Positions 34,467 through 41,978 of a DNA stretch of 64,000 nucleotides are shown piece after piece. Position numbers and translations under genes: made by a program. Source of the stretch: Chryseobacterium panacisoli (GTDB lineage Bacteria > Bacteroidota > Bacteroidia > Flavobacteriales > Weeksellaceae); the NCBI RefSeq assembly GCF_008274625.1, contig NZ_VTRU01000004.1, forward strand, positions 1-64,000. Direction: 5' to 3'. The notes under the pieces were generated by a model that was not told the origin of the DNA, did no database searches, and saw only the letters and a list, made by a program, of their open reading frames with translations. Within the stretch, counting starts at the first letter, position 1; each line of letters starts with the position of its first letter.

Positions 34467-35117
34467 ATGATGAAACCAAGATTGACAATTTTTGATGAAC
34501 CCATGCTGTATACAGAGGGATTATCAAGACTGCTTTCACAAAGCAAAATTTTTAGTACCATTGACATTTGTAATTCTTTAGAAACCCTCTCCAAACATTT
34601 AAAAGAAGAACCATCGGAAATGCTTATCATGAGCTCCAATATGCTCATGCTTACAGAAATCTGCAAGTTGGTAGAAAGCATTATTTCCCAATATAAAAAC
34701 ATCAAAATCATTGTCATAGGAAGCTCTTATGATGTGATAGATATGCGGAAGCTCTTCAACAAAGGCATCAAAGGCTATCTGGACAAAAACTGCACCTATG
34801 ATGAGTTTCTGAAATCCATTAATGTTTTACTCCTTAATGAGATCTATATCTGTGATCATGCAAAGGAAAAAATGATGAATTTCATCAGCAGCGAACAGGA
34901 AAAACAAAGCCCACACATCAAAGAACCCCTCACCCGCCGTGAAATGGAAATCCTTAAACTGATCTGTGACGGATGCAGCAGCAAAGATATCTCTGAAAAA
35001 CTTTTTATCAGCATCAATACGGTAGAAACACACCGAAAAAGAATTCTTTTGAAACTCAATGCGAAAAACTCAGTCGGAATTGTAAAATATGCTATTGAGA
35101 ATCATATTATCGACTGA
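34467..35117 (+). CDS. LuxR-type regulator with degenerate receiver (CsgD-like)
   Basis: The 216-residue protein has a receiver (1-125) and a C-terminal LuxR helix-turn-helix (about 150-210: DISEKLFISINTVETHRKRI). At the phospho site the D-x-x-x-P pattern reads SSNML: Ser 56 instead of Asp, and Leu 60 instead of Pro. It cannot be phosphorylated at the usual site. The acidic pair (DE at 10-11) and a Lys in GYLDKN are present. Curli master regulator CsgD of enterobacteria likewise has a non-canonical receiver and a LuxR domain. The gene lies just before the curli operon, convergent with its end, so a curli role is likely. Confidence 0.85.
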   Translation: MMKPRLTIFDEPMLYTEGLSRLLSQSKIFSTIDICNSLETLSKHLKEEPSEMLIMSSNMLMLTEICKLVESIISQYKNIKIIVIGSSYDVIDMRKLFNKGIKGYLDKNCTYDEFLKSINVLLLNEIYICDHAKEKMMNFISSEQEKQSPHIKEPLTRREMEILKLICDGCSSKDISEKLFISINTVETHRKRILLKLNAKNSVGIVKYAIENHIID

Positions 35118-35137
35118 AATTCCCCCATGAAAAACTC

Positions 35138-35174
35138 AAAAAATTCCAAACTTTACAGTCTGGAATTTTTTTTT
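35138..35174 (+). terminator. Terminator after the degenerate LuxR regulator
   Basis: AAAAAATTCCA pairs with TGGAATTTTTTTTT (loop of 12), followed by a long T-run. The rest of 35175-35485 contains only AT-rich low-complexity sequence. Confidence 0.85.
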
Positions 35175-35485
35175 GCCTGAATTCATTTCTTATTGCTAAA
35201 ATCAGGCGCAACTTATTATTAATCCAAATTCACTGTAAGATCATCAGAAGTGAGACATAGAGATCAGAAATTGAGCTATGAAAAAGTTTCTCTACACTTT
35301 TTACCTTATTGCTTATCTGCAAACAACTCAAATCTCTAATCTCTGAGCTCACAACTTGGAACTTTAAACTTTAAAACCCTGGCTTTTAATATCTTTAGCC
35401 AATTTGTTTTGCAAAGCCCATCATTGATAATGAAAAGCAGCCAAACAAGATTAAACTCAAACTTAAAAGCCTTGAACTTTGAACC

Positions 35486-36997
35486 TTATTCATAATCCGG
35501 CATCTCCCCGTTACTGAAAAGCGCCGTCCGGGTAAGATCTGTCATACTGCTATTAAGGTCAATAACCATCACATTTCTTTGCGAAATATTATCATTGGAA
35601 GTGTTCATAAAAATAATCTGCGCATTATTCGGTGAGAATCTTGGGTCAAGATCATTGGTTCCCATCACTTTTTCGCTTTCGGCGGAAATATCACTTATAA
35701 CATCTGTGACGAGATTATAGATGAAAATATGCGAATCCAATTGTCTGTAATTTCCACTTCCGTCCAGATATCCTGAGACATCACGGGTAAAAAGAAGAAG
35801 CTGTCCGTCTACAGAGAAATTCAGTCCACCGCTGGCTCCCGGAGAACCGGACAATACGGTTTTAAGGACAGTTCCCGTCATGTCTATAACATAAACCTTG
35901 GTATTATAACCATTATAATCGTTGGTTTTCAAAGCTATTTTACTACCATCATAACTCCAGTCGCATTCCGATATCATACTTCCGTCAGGAGTAGTGTATA
36001 CCAGACTCAGGCCGCTGCCGTCTTTATTGATCCTGTATAGTTTATTGAAGTTAGAATAAATAAGCTCCTTACCGTTTGTACTCCATGCAAAATCCATTTC
36101 ATAATTATTAAAACCCGCCACTGCCACAGTTGTTACTTTAAAAGGATTGGAACCGTCAGGATTGGCTGTATAAATATGAGTACTTCCGCCTTCTGTACGA
36201 AGGAAAGCAATGAGACCCGCATTATTATTCTTACGTGGCCGCCAGCTGTTGTAGGAAGAATTGGTAAACTGGAAATTATTTCCCTGATCATCACTGGAGA
36301 TGATAACGAAGTTTCCATTCTGCTTTTGGGCATAATGGTACCTGTTGGCCGGCACCGTATTGGTAGTAAATTTACTGATAGAGCTTAAAACTGGCTGGTG
36401 AATGCCGTCCGAAACAGACACCTGCCAGAAGTAACTTACACCAAACTTCAGATTTGAAAGCGTATAATGATTAGCTGTCAAATCATTAACCTGAATCACA
36501 TTAGTGTCAAGATTATTTTTAATTGCCAAACTGTATTTTAAAACATCCGCTGTATCCGGATCTGTTGCGCTCCAGGTTAATTCGACGCTCAAAGGTTGAT
36601 TTACTGCGTTATCTATCGGACTTAGCAACTGTGGTGTAGCGGGAGGAGAATTCAATGATGTATCATCATCCATTTCAAAAACTGCTGTTACCACTTGATT
36701 TTGATTCTGTATATTGACGGACTGAAAACTGGTAATATATCCTGAAAGCTCTGCTTTTACAGAATAATTGCCTACCGGCATAGCTGCGATTTCAAAAGAA
36801 CCGTCTGTACCGCTAAAAACCGTCTGTGTTGTAGGGTTGGTAAAGATTTTCACATTTGAAAGCGGTACATTACTGCCTCTTTTTACAACTTTTCCTTTTA
36901 GAGTTCCTGTTTGAGCCTGTTCTACAAGGTCTTCATTGCATGAAAACAGACAAAAAGCAAAGATGAATATGCTGAGTATTTTAATTAAAGTTTTCAT
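35486..36997 (-). CDS. Lipoprotein with carboxypeptidase-regulatory, FN3 and TolB-like beta-propeller domains
   Basis: The 503-residue lipoprotein (lipobox AFCLFSC) has three parts. A carboxypeptidase regulatory-like beta-sandwich spans about 33-95 (TGTLKGKVVKRGSNVPLSNV). An FN3-like domain spans about 115-215 (VELTWSATDPDTADVLKYSL), and WD40/TolB-like propeller blades fill the rest (FAWSTNGKELIYSNFNKLYR, CDWSYDGSKIALK, and similar). It begins 11 bp after csgG, so it is the last gene of the curli operon. Its role is not in the classical curli model; a surface or periplasmic scaffold for fiber assembly is possible. Confidence 0.85.
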   Translation of the reverse strand: MKTLIKILSIFIFAFCLFSCNEDLVEQAQTGTLKGKVVKRGSNVPLSNVKIFTNPTTQTVFSGTDGSFEIAAMPVGNYSVKAELSGYITSFQSVNIQNQNQVVTAVFEMDDDTSLNSPPATPQLLSPIDNAVNQPLSVELTWSATDPDTADVLKYSLAIKNNLDTNVIQVNDLTANHYTLSNLKFGVSYFWQVSVSDGIHQPVLSSISKFTTNTVPANRYHYAQKQNGNFVIISSDDQGNNFQFTNSSYNSWRPRKNNNAGLIAFLRTEGGSTHIYTANPDGSNPFKVTTVAVAGFNNYEMDFAWSTNGKELIYSNFNKLYRINKDGSGLSLVYTTPDGSMISECDWSYDGSKIALKTNDYNGYNTKVYVIDMTGTVLKTVLSGSPGASGGLNFSVDGQLLLFTRDVSGYLDGSGNYRQLDSHIFIYNLVTDVISDISAESEKVMGTNDLDPRFSPNNAQIIFMNTSNDNISQRNVMVIDLNSSMTDLTRTALFSNGEMPDYE

Positions 36998-37008
36998 AAT
37001 TCGTGTTT

Positions 37009-38376
37009 TTATTTGTTTCCGAAGTAAAAATTGATTCCTATACCGAAGCGTAAAGCCTGATCTTTCCTTTTTCCATTCACAAGGCCTTCCCAGTTATCTT
37101 TAAAGCCCAGGTCATATTGAGCCGAAGCTCTCAGTGAAACATTCCGGCTGATCATATATTCCAGACCTCCTCCGAACTGTGCTTTATATTGGGGTTTGTA
37201 TTTTGATGAATACATTGCTCCTGCCCCGCCGTATATGTATGGACTGAATCTGTATTTAGGAAAAAGCAGATACTCCAGGTTCACTTCGGGGCCGAAATAG
37301 TTTCTTTTCACAATATTTGAATTTTCCAGCGTAAAATAACTGCCATTCAATTCAACATTCAGGTAAGGAGTAAGGAAATATTTGAATCCTATTTTGCCTC
37401 CTGCATTCATTTTTGGGCCTACGTAGTCATCTTTCACTTTTTGCCCTTCAACATTGGCAAATACAGAAACTTTCTGTCTGTAGTTCTCCGGATATTTGCC
37501 GCCCACTGCCCTTCCGTTATTTTGCTCCTGCTCTCTGTTATATTCATTAATTAAAGCCTCGTATCCTCCATTGGAATCTACCGCTTTCCCCCAGATTTTA
37601 TCTCTTATTCCTTCTACAATAAGAGATTTTACTGCTTTTTCAATAGCCTCGGTTACAGCAAGCTGAACGGGCTCATTCTGGGTGAGTCCCACCTCAGCTT
37701 CCAGCAGTCTTTCTGTATCAATATATCTGAAAAAACTTCCGTTGACGCTGGTTGAAAGAATGGTTTTAGAGGTATAAACTGTTTTAAGAATTTCTCCGTT
37801 AAGGGTAGAAACAGCACGAAGGTAAATAGTAATTCTGTCCTGGCGGTATTGTGTAGAAGCACCGATTCCGAAATACCTTGCTCCAAGCCCTCCGGTGAGA
37901 ATATTGCTGTCATAGGAGATGACGCCGCCTTCAAGAAGAATTCCGGCATATAAAAGAGGAGGAAGTGCCTGACTGTTTTTATCTGCATCCTTTATATATT
38001 CCTGTCGTGTGGAACGGATGATTTGTCTTTCATTGAGAAGATTGGCAATATTTTCCCTTTCAATAGGGATAAACCAATGGCTGTCTTCTAATGCCTTGAT
38101 AAGAATGGTAGTGGTTCCCTGAGGGACTGCCGTGCTCCAGTTGTTTCCGTTTTCGGAAGGTTTGTACTGGCCGGTCTGATCCCGGAATTTGTAGACCCCT
38201 ATTACAATTTTTTCTTTGGGAAGGGGAAGATTTTTCAATTCTGCGGTAGAGGAAGTAACCTCACCCATTGTTGGTTTTTCGGGATCCGAAGGTAAACCAA
38301 ATATTGAACTGCAAGCCTGCAGAATGCATAGCAGGAAACTACAGAAAAAGATTCTGGTGTAAGTGTAGGTTGTCAT
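37009..38376 (-). CDS. csgG: Curli secretion channel CsgG fused to a C-terminal beta-barrel
   Basis: Residues 1-290 match CsgG. The lipobox ends LQAC (Cys 22), followed by KIVIGVYKFRDQTGQYKPS, the region that lines the channel, and the CsgG nonameric-pore core (YAGILLEGGVISYDSNILTG). E. coli CsgG is about 277 residues. Here another ~160 residues follow with amphipathic beta strands and the C-terminal pattern FGIGINFYFGNK of an OmpX/OmpW-like outer-membrane barrel. The extra barrel may anchor the channel or form a surface domain. Same operon as csgF, csgE and the curlins. Confidence 0.9.
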   Translation of the reverse strand: MTTYTYTRIFFCSFLLCILQACSSIFGLPSDPEKPTMGEVTSSTAELKNLPLPKEKIVIGVYKFRDQTGQYKPSENGNNWSTAVPQGTTTILIKALEDSHWFIPIERENIANLLNERQIIRSTRQEYIKDADKNSQALPPLLYAGILLEGGVISYDSNILTGGLGARYFGIGASTQYRQDRITIYLRAVSTLNGEILKTVYTSKTILSTSVNGSFFRYIDTERLLEAEVGLTQNEPVQLAVTEAIEKAVKSLIVEGIRDKIWGKAVDSNGGYEALINEYNREQEQNNGRAVGGKYPENYRQKVSVFANVEGQKVKDDYVGPKMNAGGKIGFKYFLTPYLNVELNGSYFTLENSNIVKRNYFGPEVNLEYLLFPKYRFSPYIYGGAGAMYSSKYKPQYKAQFGGGLEYMISRNVSLRASAQYDLGFKDNWEGLVNGKRKDQALRFGIGINFYFGNK

Positions 38377-38399
38377 GGTAAGTTTATTTTTAGTTATTC

Positions 38400-38819
38400 C
38401 TATTTCGGAATTACGATCTCGGACTGATCGCCATTACTGGTATCCAAAATATTGATTAAAAGTCCCTGATTAGTATTGGTAATCTGTAAGTAGAGCGATC
38501 CGAAAAGATAATTTCCGGGCTTTATACTTCCATCACCAAACTGTTCATCAAACAGTTTTCTTGAAAGCTCACTGAGAATCTGTCTGTTGAGACTCTGGGT
38601 AAAGCTGTCAAGAGAATTTACACGATCCAGCAGATCGCTAAAATCATTTTTTTCATCAAATTGATTTTGTGCATTAGCAGAGCTCAAAAGCCACTGATAA
38701 TTAAACGTATCTCCTCCGAAAGCCGGATTCACCGGTTTATAGACGAGCTGCTGAGATTTTCCGTAGAAAATACCCGCGATAAAGGTCAAAATAATGATAA
38801 GGGTTTTCATGACGGACAT
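38400..38819 (-). CDS. csgF: Curli assembly factor CsgF
   Basis: The 139-residue protein has a signal peptide (LIIILTFIAGIFYGKSQ) and the CsgF N-terminal motif LVYKPVNPAFGGDTFNYQWL, which in E. coli inserts into the CsgG pore. The helical and beta C-terminal part follows. It couples curlin nucleation to secretion at the outer surface. It overlaps nothing, but csgE ends 2 bp upstream. An internal ATG at 38810 is an alternative start. Confidence 0.95.
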   Translation of the reverse strand: MSVMKTLIIILTFIAGIFYGKSQQLVYKPVNPAFGGDTFNYQWLLSSANAQNQFDEKNDFSDLLDRVNSLDSFTQSLNRQILSELSRKLFDEQFGDGSIKPGNYLFGSLYLQITNTNQGLLINILDTSNGDQSEIVIPK

Positions 38820-38821
38820 TT

Positions 38822-39556
38822 TTAATAGATAAATTCATTTTTAATAAGGTTTTTCTTAGCATTAAATTCTTTGATATATTTTAAGCTGTAGACCAGCTGC
38901 TCTTTTAAATAATCTTCTGCAGGATTGGTCATAAAACTGTATATAATTTTATCCTCAATCTGAATATTAATCTGGCCGCTTGTTCCGCGAAGGGGGAGTT
39001 CTGTAATCGTTATAGCACTGCTGCTTTTATCCGGAAGCTGGCTGTATTGCATATAAAACAGATCATAAAAATCTTTTCCGACTTTGGTTTTTGTTTCATC
39101 AATGGTCAATCCTCTCAGCTCATAAGCCGCATCTTCTTCTACCTTTGCCGTTTTCTTTTTAAAAAGATCGCTGTTGAGCTCCAGACTGTCTTTGGCGACC
39201 AGCTTTTGTGTTTCTTCATCCCTGATATAAAGAAAAGCCTTCAAGGCGTCTTTTGATTCAAGGTTGACACTGATCTCCGATAATATTTTAACTTCATTGG
39301 GATTCACAGAGAATTTACCACTCTGCTGATTGTTTGAAAGATTCCCACCGTTTCCTTTTTTAATCGAAACCAAAAGGTAGTTCAGTTCCTTATAAACAGT
39401 GGTATTGTTCATGACAATGGCTTTCAGTATAATCTGATTTTCAAGGAGGCTGCTCTCTATTCTTGCATTTATTTTTTTATCTTCCTGCCCATAGGTCCAT
39501 ACGGACAGGAAGCTAAAAAATGTGCTCAGGCTAAGGGAATATAAAAGTTTCATCAT
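38822..39556 (-). CDS. csgE: Curli chaperone/gate CsgE with an extra N-terminal CsgH-like domain
   Basis: The C-terminal ~110 residues match CsgE (YELRGLTIDETKTKVGKDFY, SAITITELPLRGTSGQINIQ). CsgE is a periplasmic gate that seals CsgG and targets curlin. The total of 244 residues is nearly twice the E. coli length of 129. After a signal peptide (LSTFFSFLSVWTYGQ) comes a beta-rich module of ~110 residues that resembles CsgH, an anti-amyloid chaperone domain of other phyla. If right, one polypeptide would combine the curlin chaperone and the channel gate. The family match of the N-terminal part is an inference. Confidence 0.82.
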   Translation of the reverse strand: MMKLLYSLSLSTFFSFLSVWTYGQEDKKINARIESSLLENQIILKAIVMNNTTVYKELNYLLVSIKKGNGGNLSNNQQSGKFSVNPNEVKILSEISVNLESKDALKAFLYIRDEETQKLVAKDSLELNSDLFKKKTAKVEEDAAYELRGLTIDETKTKVGKDFYDLFYMQYSQLPDKSSSAITITELPLRGTSGQINIQIEDKIIYSFMTNPAEDYLKEQLVYSLKYIKEFNAKKNLIKNEFIY

Positions 39557-39563
39557 TTGTGTT

Positions 39564-39962
39564 TTAATAATTTCTCATGAAAACTGTTTTATTGTCTCCC
39601 TTTACATTGATCTGAATTCCATCCGAAATACTGTTGCTTCCTGTGACATCAATAATATTATTGTTTCCTTCTGCGGTAATGGCAGCTTTAGATTCTTTAT
39701 CTGTAAATGAATTGATAAAATAAAGCGTATTAAAGTCTCCCAATTGTTGTACAGCAATATTAGTTCTGGCATTAAGAGAAAGCTCGGCATTGTTATAATC
39801 ACCCATCTGAATGATATGGGTACCGTATGAAGTCTGATCAATCTGCTGCCTGGCTATAAGATTAAAGATTGTATTGCTGTTGATCTTATCCCAGTCTATT
39901 TCCTGTGCCTGTAATGGCAATAATATGAAAAGAGCAAAAACACTCCATCTTAAGGTAAACAT
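39564..39962 (-). CDS. csgB: Minor curlin / nucleator (CsgB-like)
   Basis: The 132-residue protein has a signal peptide and degenerate curlin-type repeats (THIIQMGDYNNAELSLNART, IAVQQLGDFNTLYF, AAITAEGNNNIIDVT, GIQINVKGDNKTVF). Each unit has the x-x-Q-x-G-x-x-N/G-D-x-N pattern of the amyloid strand-loop-strand. It is short and less regular than the next gene, as expected for a nucleator. It lies after the csgA gene, with a hairpin that could attenuate transcription between them. Confidence 0.82.
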   Translation of the reverse strand: MFTLRWSVFALFILLPLQAQEIDWDKINSNTIFNLIARQQIDQTSYGTHIIQMGDYNNAELSLNARTNIAVQQLGDFNTLYFINSFTDKESKAAITAEGNNNIIDVTGSNSISDGIQINVKGDNKTVFMRNY

Positions 39963-40011
39963 GGCCTCTATGTATTAAAGATACTGACGCAAACCGAAGA
40001 AAACCGGAGGT

Positions 40012-40042
40012 AAAAAAGGAGAAACCCTGTAGTTTCTCCTTT
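40012..40042 (-). terminator. Hairpin between csgA and csgB (attenuator or terminator)
   Basis: AAAGGAGAAAC (40015-40025) pairs with GTTTCTCCTTT (40032-40042); on the minus strand it is followed by three to four T. It can set a high csgA to csgB ratio or end the transcript partly. Confidence 0.65.
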
Positions 40043-40077
40043 ACAATTTCTAAGATTTACAGTATGTGTTATAGGGC

Positions 40078-40896
40078 TTAATTGGATTGATTCACAATCA
40101 TTGAGTTTCCGTTACCCACCTGAGTTCCTACGTGAATATGACTATCACCACTCTGAGCTACCCAGGTAAAGTTACCATTACCGATCTGAAGGTCAATAGC
40201 TGTGTTGGAATCTCCTACCTGGAACTGATAAAGCTGGTTGGCATTACCAATCTGTAATCCAGCAGATGTATTATCATCTCCTACCTGAACTGAAGCGGCA
40301 ATATTACCTGTTCCTGCTTGTACATGATTAGCGCTGTTATCATTACCATCCTGATACTGAACAAGGATATTATCGGCTCCTACCTGAAGTCCGCTGGCAT
40401 CATTTCTTCTTCCCAGCTGAACTTGAAATGCTTCATTACCACTACCTAACTGAATAGCTGAAGCATCATTTCTTCTTCCGTCCTGGTATTGAACGACAGA
40501 GTTACCTAACCCTACCTGTATCGAAGAAGCATCATTTCTTCTTCCGATCTGAGTTTGTTCTGTAGAGTTAAGAACTCCAAGCTGCCATGTTGAAGCAGAG
40601 TTTCTGTTTCCCAGCTGCATGACTTCGTTTGAGTTTCCAATACCTACCTGATCTACATCTATAGAGTTTCTGTTTCCTATACTCTGTGCAGTATTAACGT
40701 TCAAAATACCTACCTGATCAATGTCTGCAGTATTACGATTCCCTGTCTGTGTCAAAGAGTTGATGTTCAAAAGACCAGTCTGATCCACAGTAGCAACATT
40801 TAAGTTTCCTGTTTGGGTAGTTACATCAATATTGAATTGTGCAAATCCGAAACTCATGGCAAATAGTGTAAATACACCTGTAAGTAAATTTTTCAT
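40078..40896 (-). CDS. csgA: Major curlin with 22 uninterrupted 11-residue half-repeats (CsgA-like)
   Basis: The 272-residue protein has a signal peptide (FTLFAMSFGFAQ) and then 22 consecutive units of exactly 11 residues, each of the form x-G-x-x-N-x-x-x-x-x-Q (for example IGNRNSIDVDQ, VGIGNSNEVMQ, LGRRNDASGLQ). Two units make one strand-loop-strand curlin repeat, so there are 11 repeats, twice the five of E. coli CsgA. Several alternate units share the R-R-N-D-A-S core. It would form a long beta-solenoid amyloid on the cell surface. Its promoter region has its own set of direct repeats. Confidence 0.93.
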   Translation of the reverse strand: MKNLLTGVFTLFAMSFGFAQFNIDVTTQTGNLNVATVDQTGLLNINSLTQTGNRNTADIDQVGILNVNTAQSIGNRNSIDVDQVGIGNSNEVMQLGNRNSASTWQLGVLNSTEQTQIGRRNDASSIQVGLGNSVVQYQDGRRNDASAIQLGSGNEAFQVQLGRRNDASGLQVGADNILVQYQDGNDNSANHVQAGTGNIAASVQVGDDNTSAGLQIGNANQLYQFQVGDSNTAIDLQIGNGNFTWVAQSGDSHIHVGTQVGNGNSMIVNQSN

Positions 40897-40927
40897 CTTA
40901 GTAAAAATTAATTGGTTAATAGTAAGG

Positions 40928-40935
40928 CAAAGGTA
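40928..40935 (-). promoter_or_regulatory. -7 box of the curlin gene
   Basis: TACCTTTG on minus matches TAnnTTTG, 32 bp before the start codon. No TTG stands at the -33 distance, so it probably needs the activator bound at the repeats upstream. Confidence 0.6.
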
Positions 40936-40983
40936 ACCTCTGGATCAAAATGAAAAACCACCATCAAAGTGTAAATTTCAAAA

Positions 40984-41048
40984 GTCACTGTTTATAGTTG
41001 CAAGGGTCACTATTTGCCGTTGCACGGAGGTCATTGTTTTCAGTTACG
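40984..41048. promoter_or_regulatory. Three direct repeats upstream of the curlin gene
   Basis: GTCACTGTTTATAGTTGCA (40984), GTCACTATTTGCCGTTGCA (41006) and GTCATTGTTTTCAGTTACG (41030) are copies of one 19-nt word, spaced by 22 and 24 bp. The first begins 56 bp from the -7 box. It is a likely binding site for a dedicated regulator. Confidence 0.7.
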
Positions 41049-41309
41049 GAAAAATACGGGAGTCATTTCAAGAACTATAAGTAGCTCATTCAGTGGTGAA
41101 TATTGAATATTCTCCGGCCGTGATTTTCACTCATTTTTTCAAATTCACCAGGAGTATTAAAACTTCACAATGCTGGGTTTTAAAATCTTTGCGACATCCA
41201 ATTATCTGTCTTTCACTTGCAAAGCAAAATTCACAACTACCCATCTTTTCACCTTACAATTGCATAGGTTAATTAATGTTAAGGCCCTTATTTCTTCAAG
41301 ATATATTGT
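41049..41309. other. Rest of the intergenic region upstream of the Nudix gene
   Basis: AT-rich sequence with one partial REP-like segment (TTTCACTTGCAAAGCAAAATTCACAAC at about 41211-41237). No gene is seen. Confidence 0.4.
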
Positions 41310-41321
41310 TAAATTTGAAGT

Positions 41322-41951
41322 ATGGAAAATTTTGGAAAAGATTTATTACGAAAAATAAAAAGTGTAGAACTTCCCGGTGAACACGCCCATGGAGTTTTCT
41401 CACCTCCCTCCCGCCCCGTTTTTACTTATGATGAAGTATTGGCAAAGAATCCCAAATTTGCAGCAGTCAATATCGTTTTATATCTGAAAGACAACGAGTG
41501 GTATTTTCCATTGATTCAAAGAACGATTAATGAGCACGACAGACACAGCGGGCAGATTTCCTTGCCAGGAGGAAAGCGTGAGGAGATGGACAGAGATTTT
41601 GCGGAAACCGCAGTTCGGGAAACTTCTGAAGAAATTGGAATAGACAAACATTATGTAAGGATTATCAGAGAAATGTCTCCTATTTATATCCCACCAAGCA
41701 ATTTTTATGTATATCCCTATATTTCTTATACTAAAAAGAATCCCGCCTTCGTTCTTCAGCAGACGGAAGCTGTGGAAACCATAGAATTTCCCATCACTTC
41801 CTTTCTGAATCTGTCAGATACCCCCGAAATCATGGCGCTGCCTAATGCAAACGGATATGAGGTTCCTGTTATCAATTTCAACGGATACATTATCTGGGGT
41901 GCTACAGCGATGATATTAAGCGAATTCAGCCAGTTGCTGAAAAAAATGTAA
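41322..41951 (+). CDS. Nudix hydrolase, CoA pyrophosphatase (NudL) type
   Basis: The 209-residue protein has a Nudix box SLPGGKREEMDRDFAETAVR followed by ETSEEIGI. The position of the first Glu in the box is Asp, as in NudL-type CoA pyrophosphatases. The N-terminal IQRTINEHDRHSGQ and the C-terminal INFNGYIIWGATAMIL are also typical. It cleaves CoA into 3',5'-ADP and 4'-phosphopantetheine. A TAnnTTTG box at 41310-41317 lies just before the ATG, so translation could start at or near the transcript end. Confidence 0.85.
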   Translation: MENFGKDLLRKIKSVELPGEHAHGVFSPPSRPVFTYDEVLAKNPKFAAVNIVLYLKDNEWYFPLIQRTINEHDRHSGQISLPGGKREEMDRDFAETAVRETSEEIGIDKHYVRIIREMSPIYIPPSNFYVYPYISYTKKNPAFVLQQTEAVETIEFPITSFLNLSDTPEIMALPNANGYEVPVINFNGYIIWGATAMILSEFSQLLKKM

Positions 41952-41978
41952 CTTTGCACTACCGTGTTTAATTGAGAG

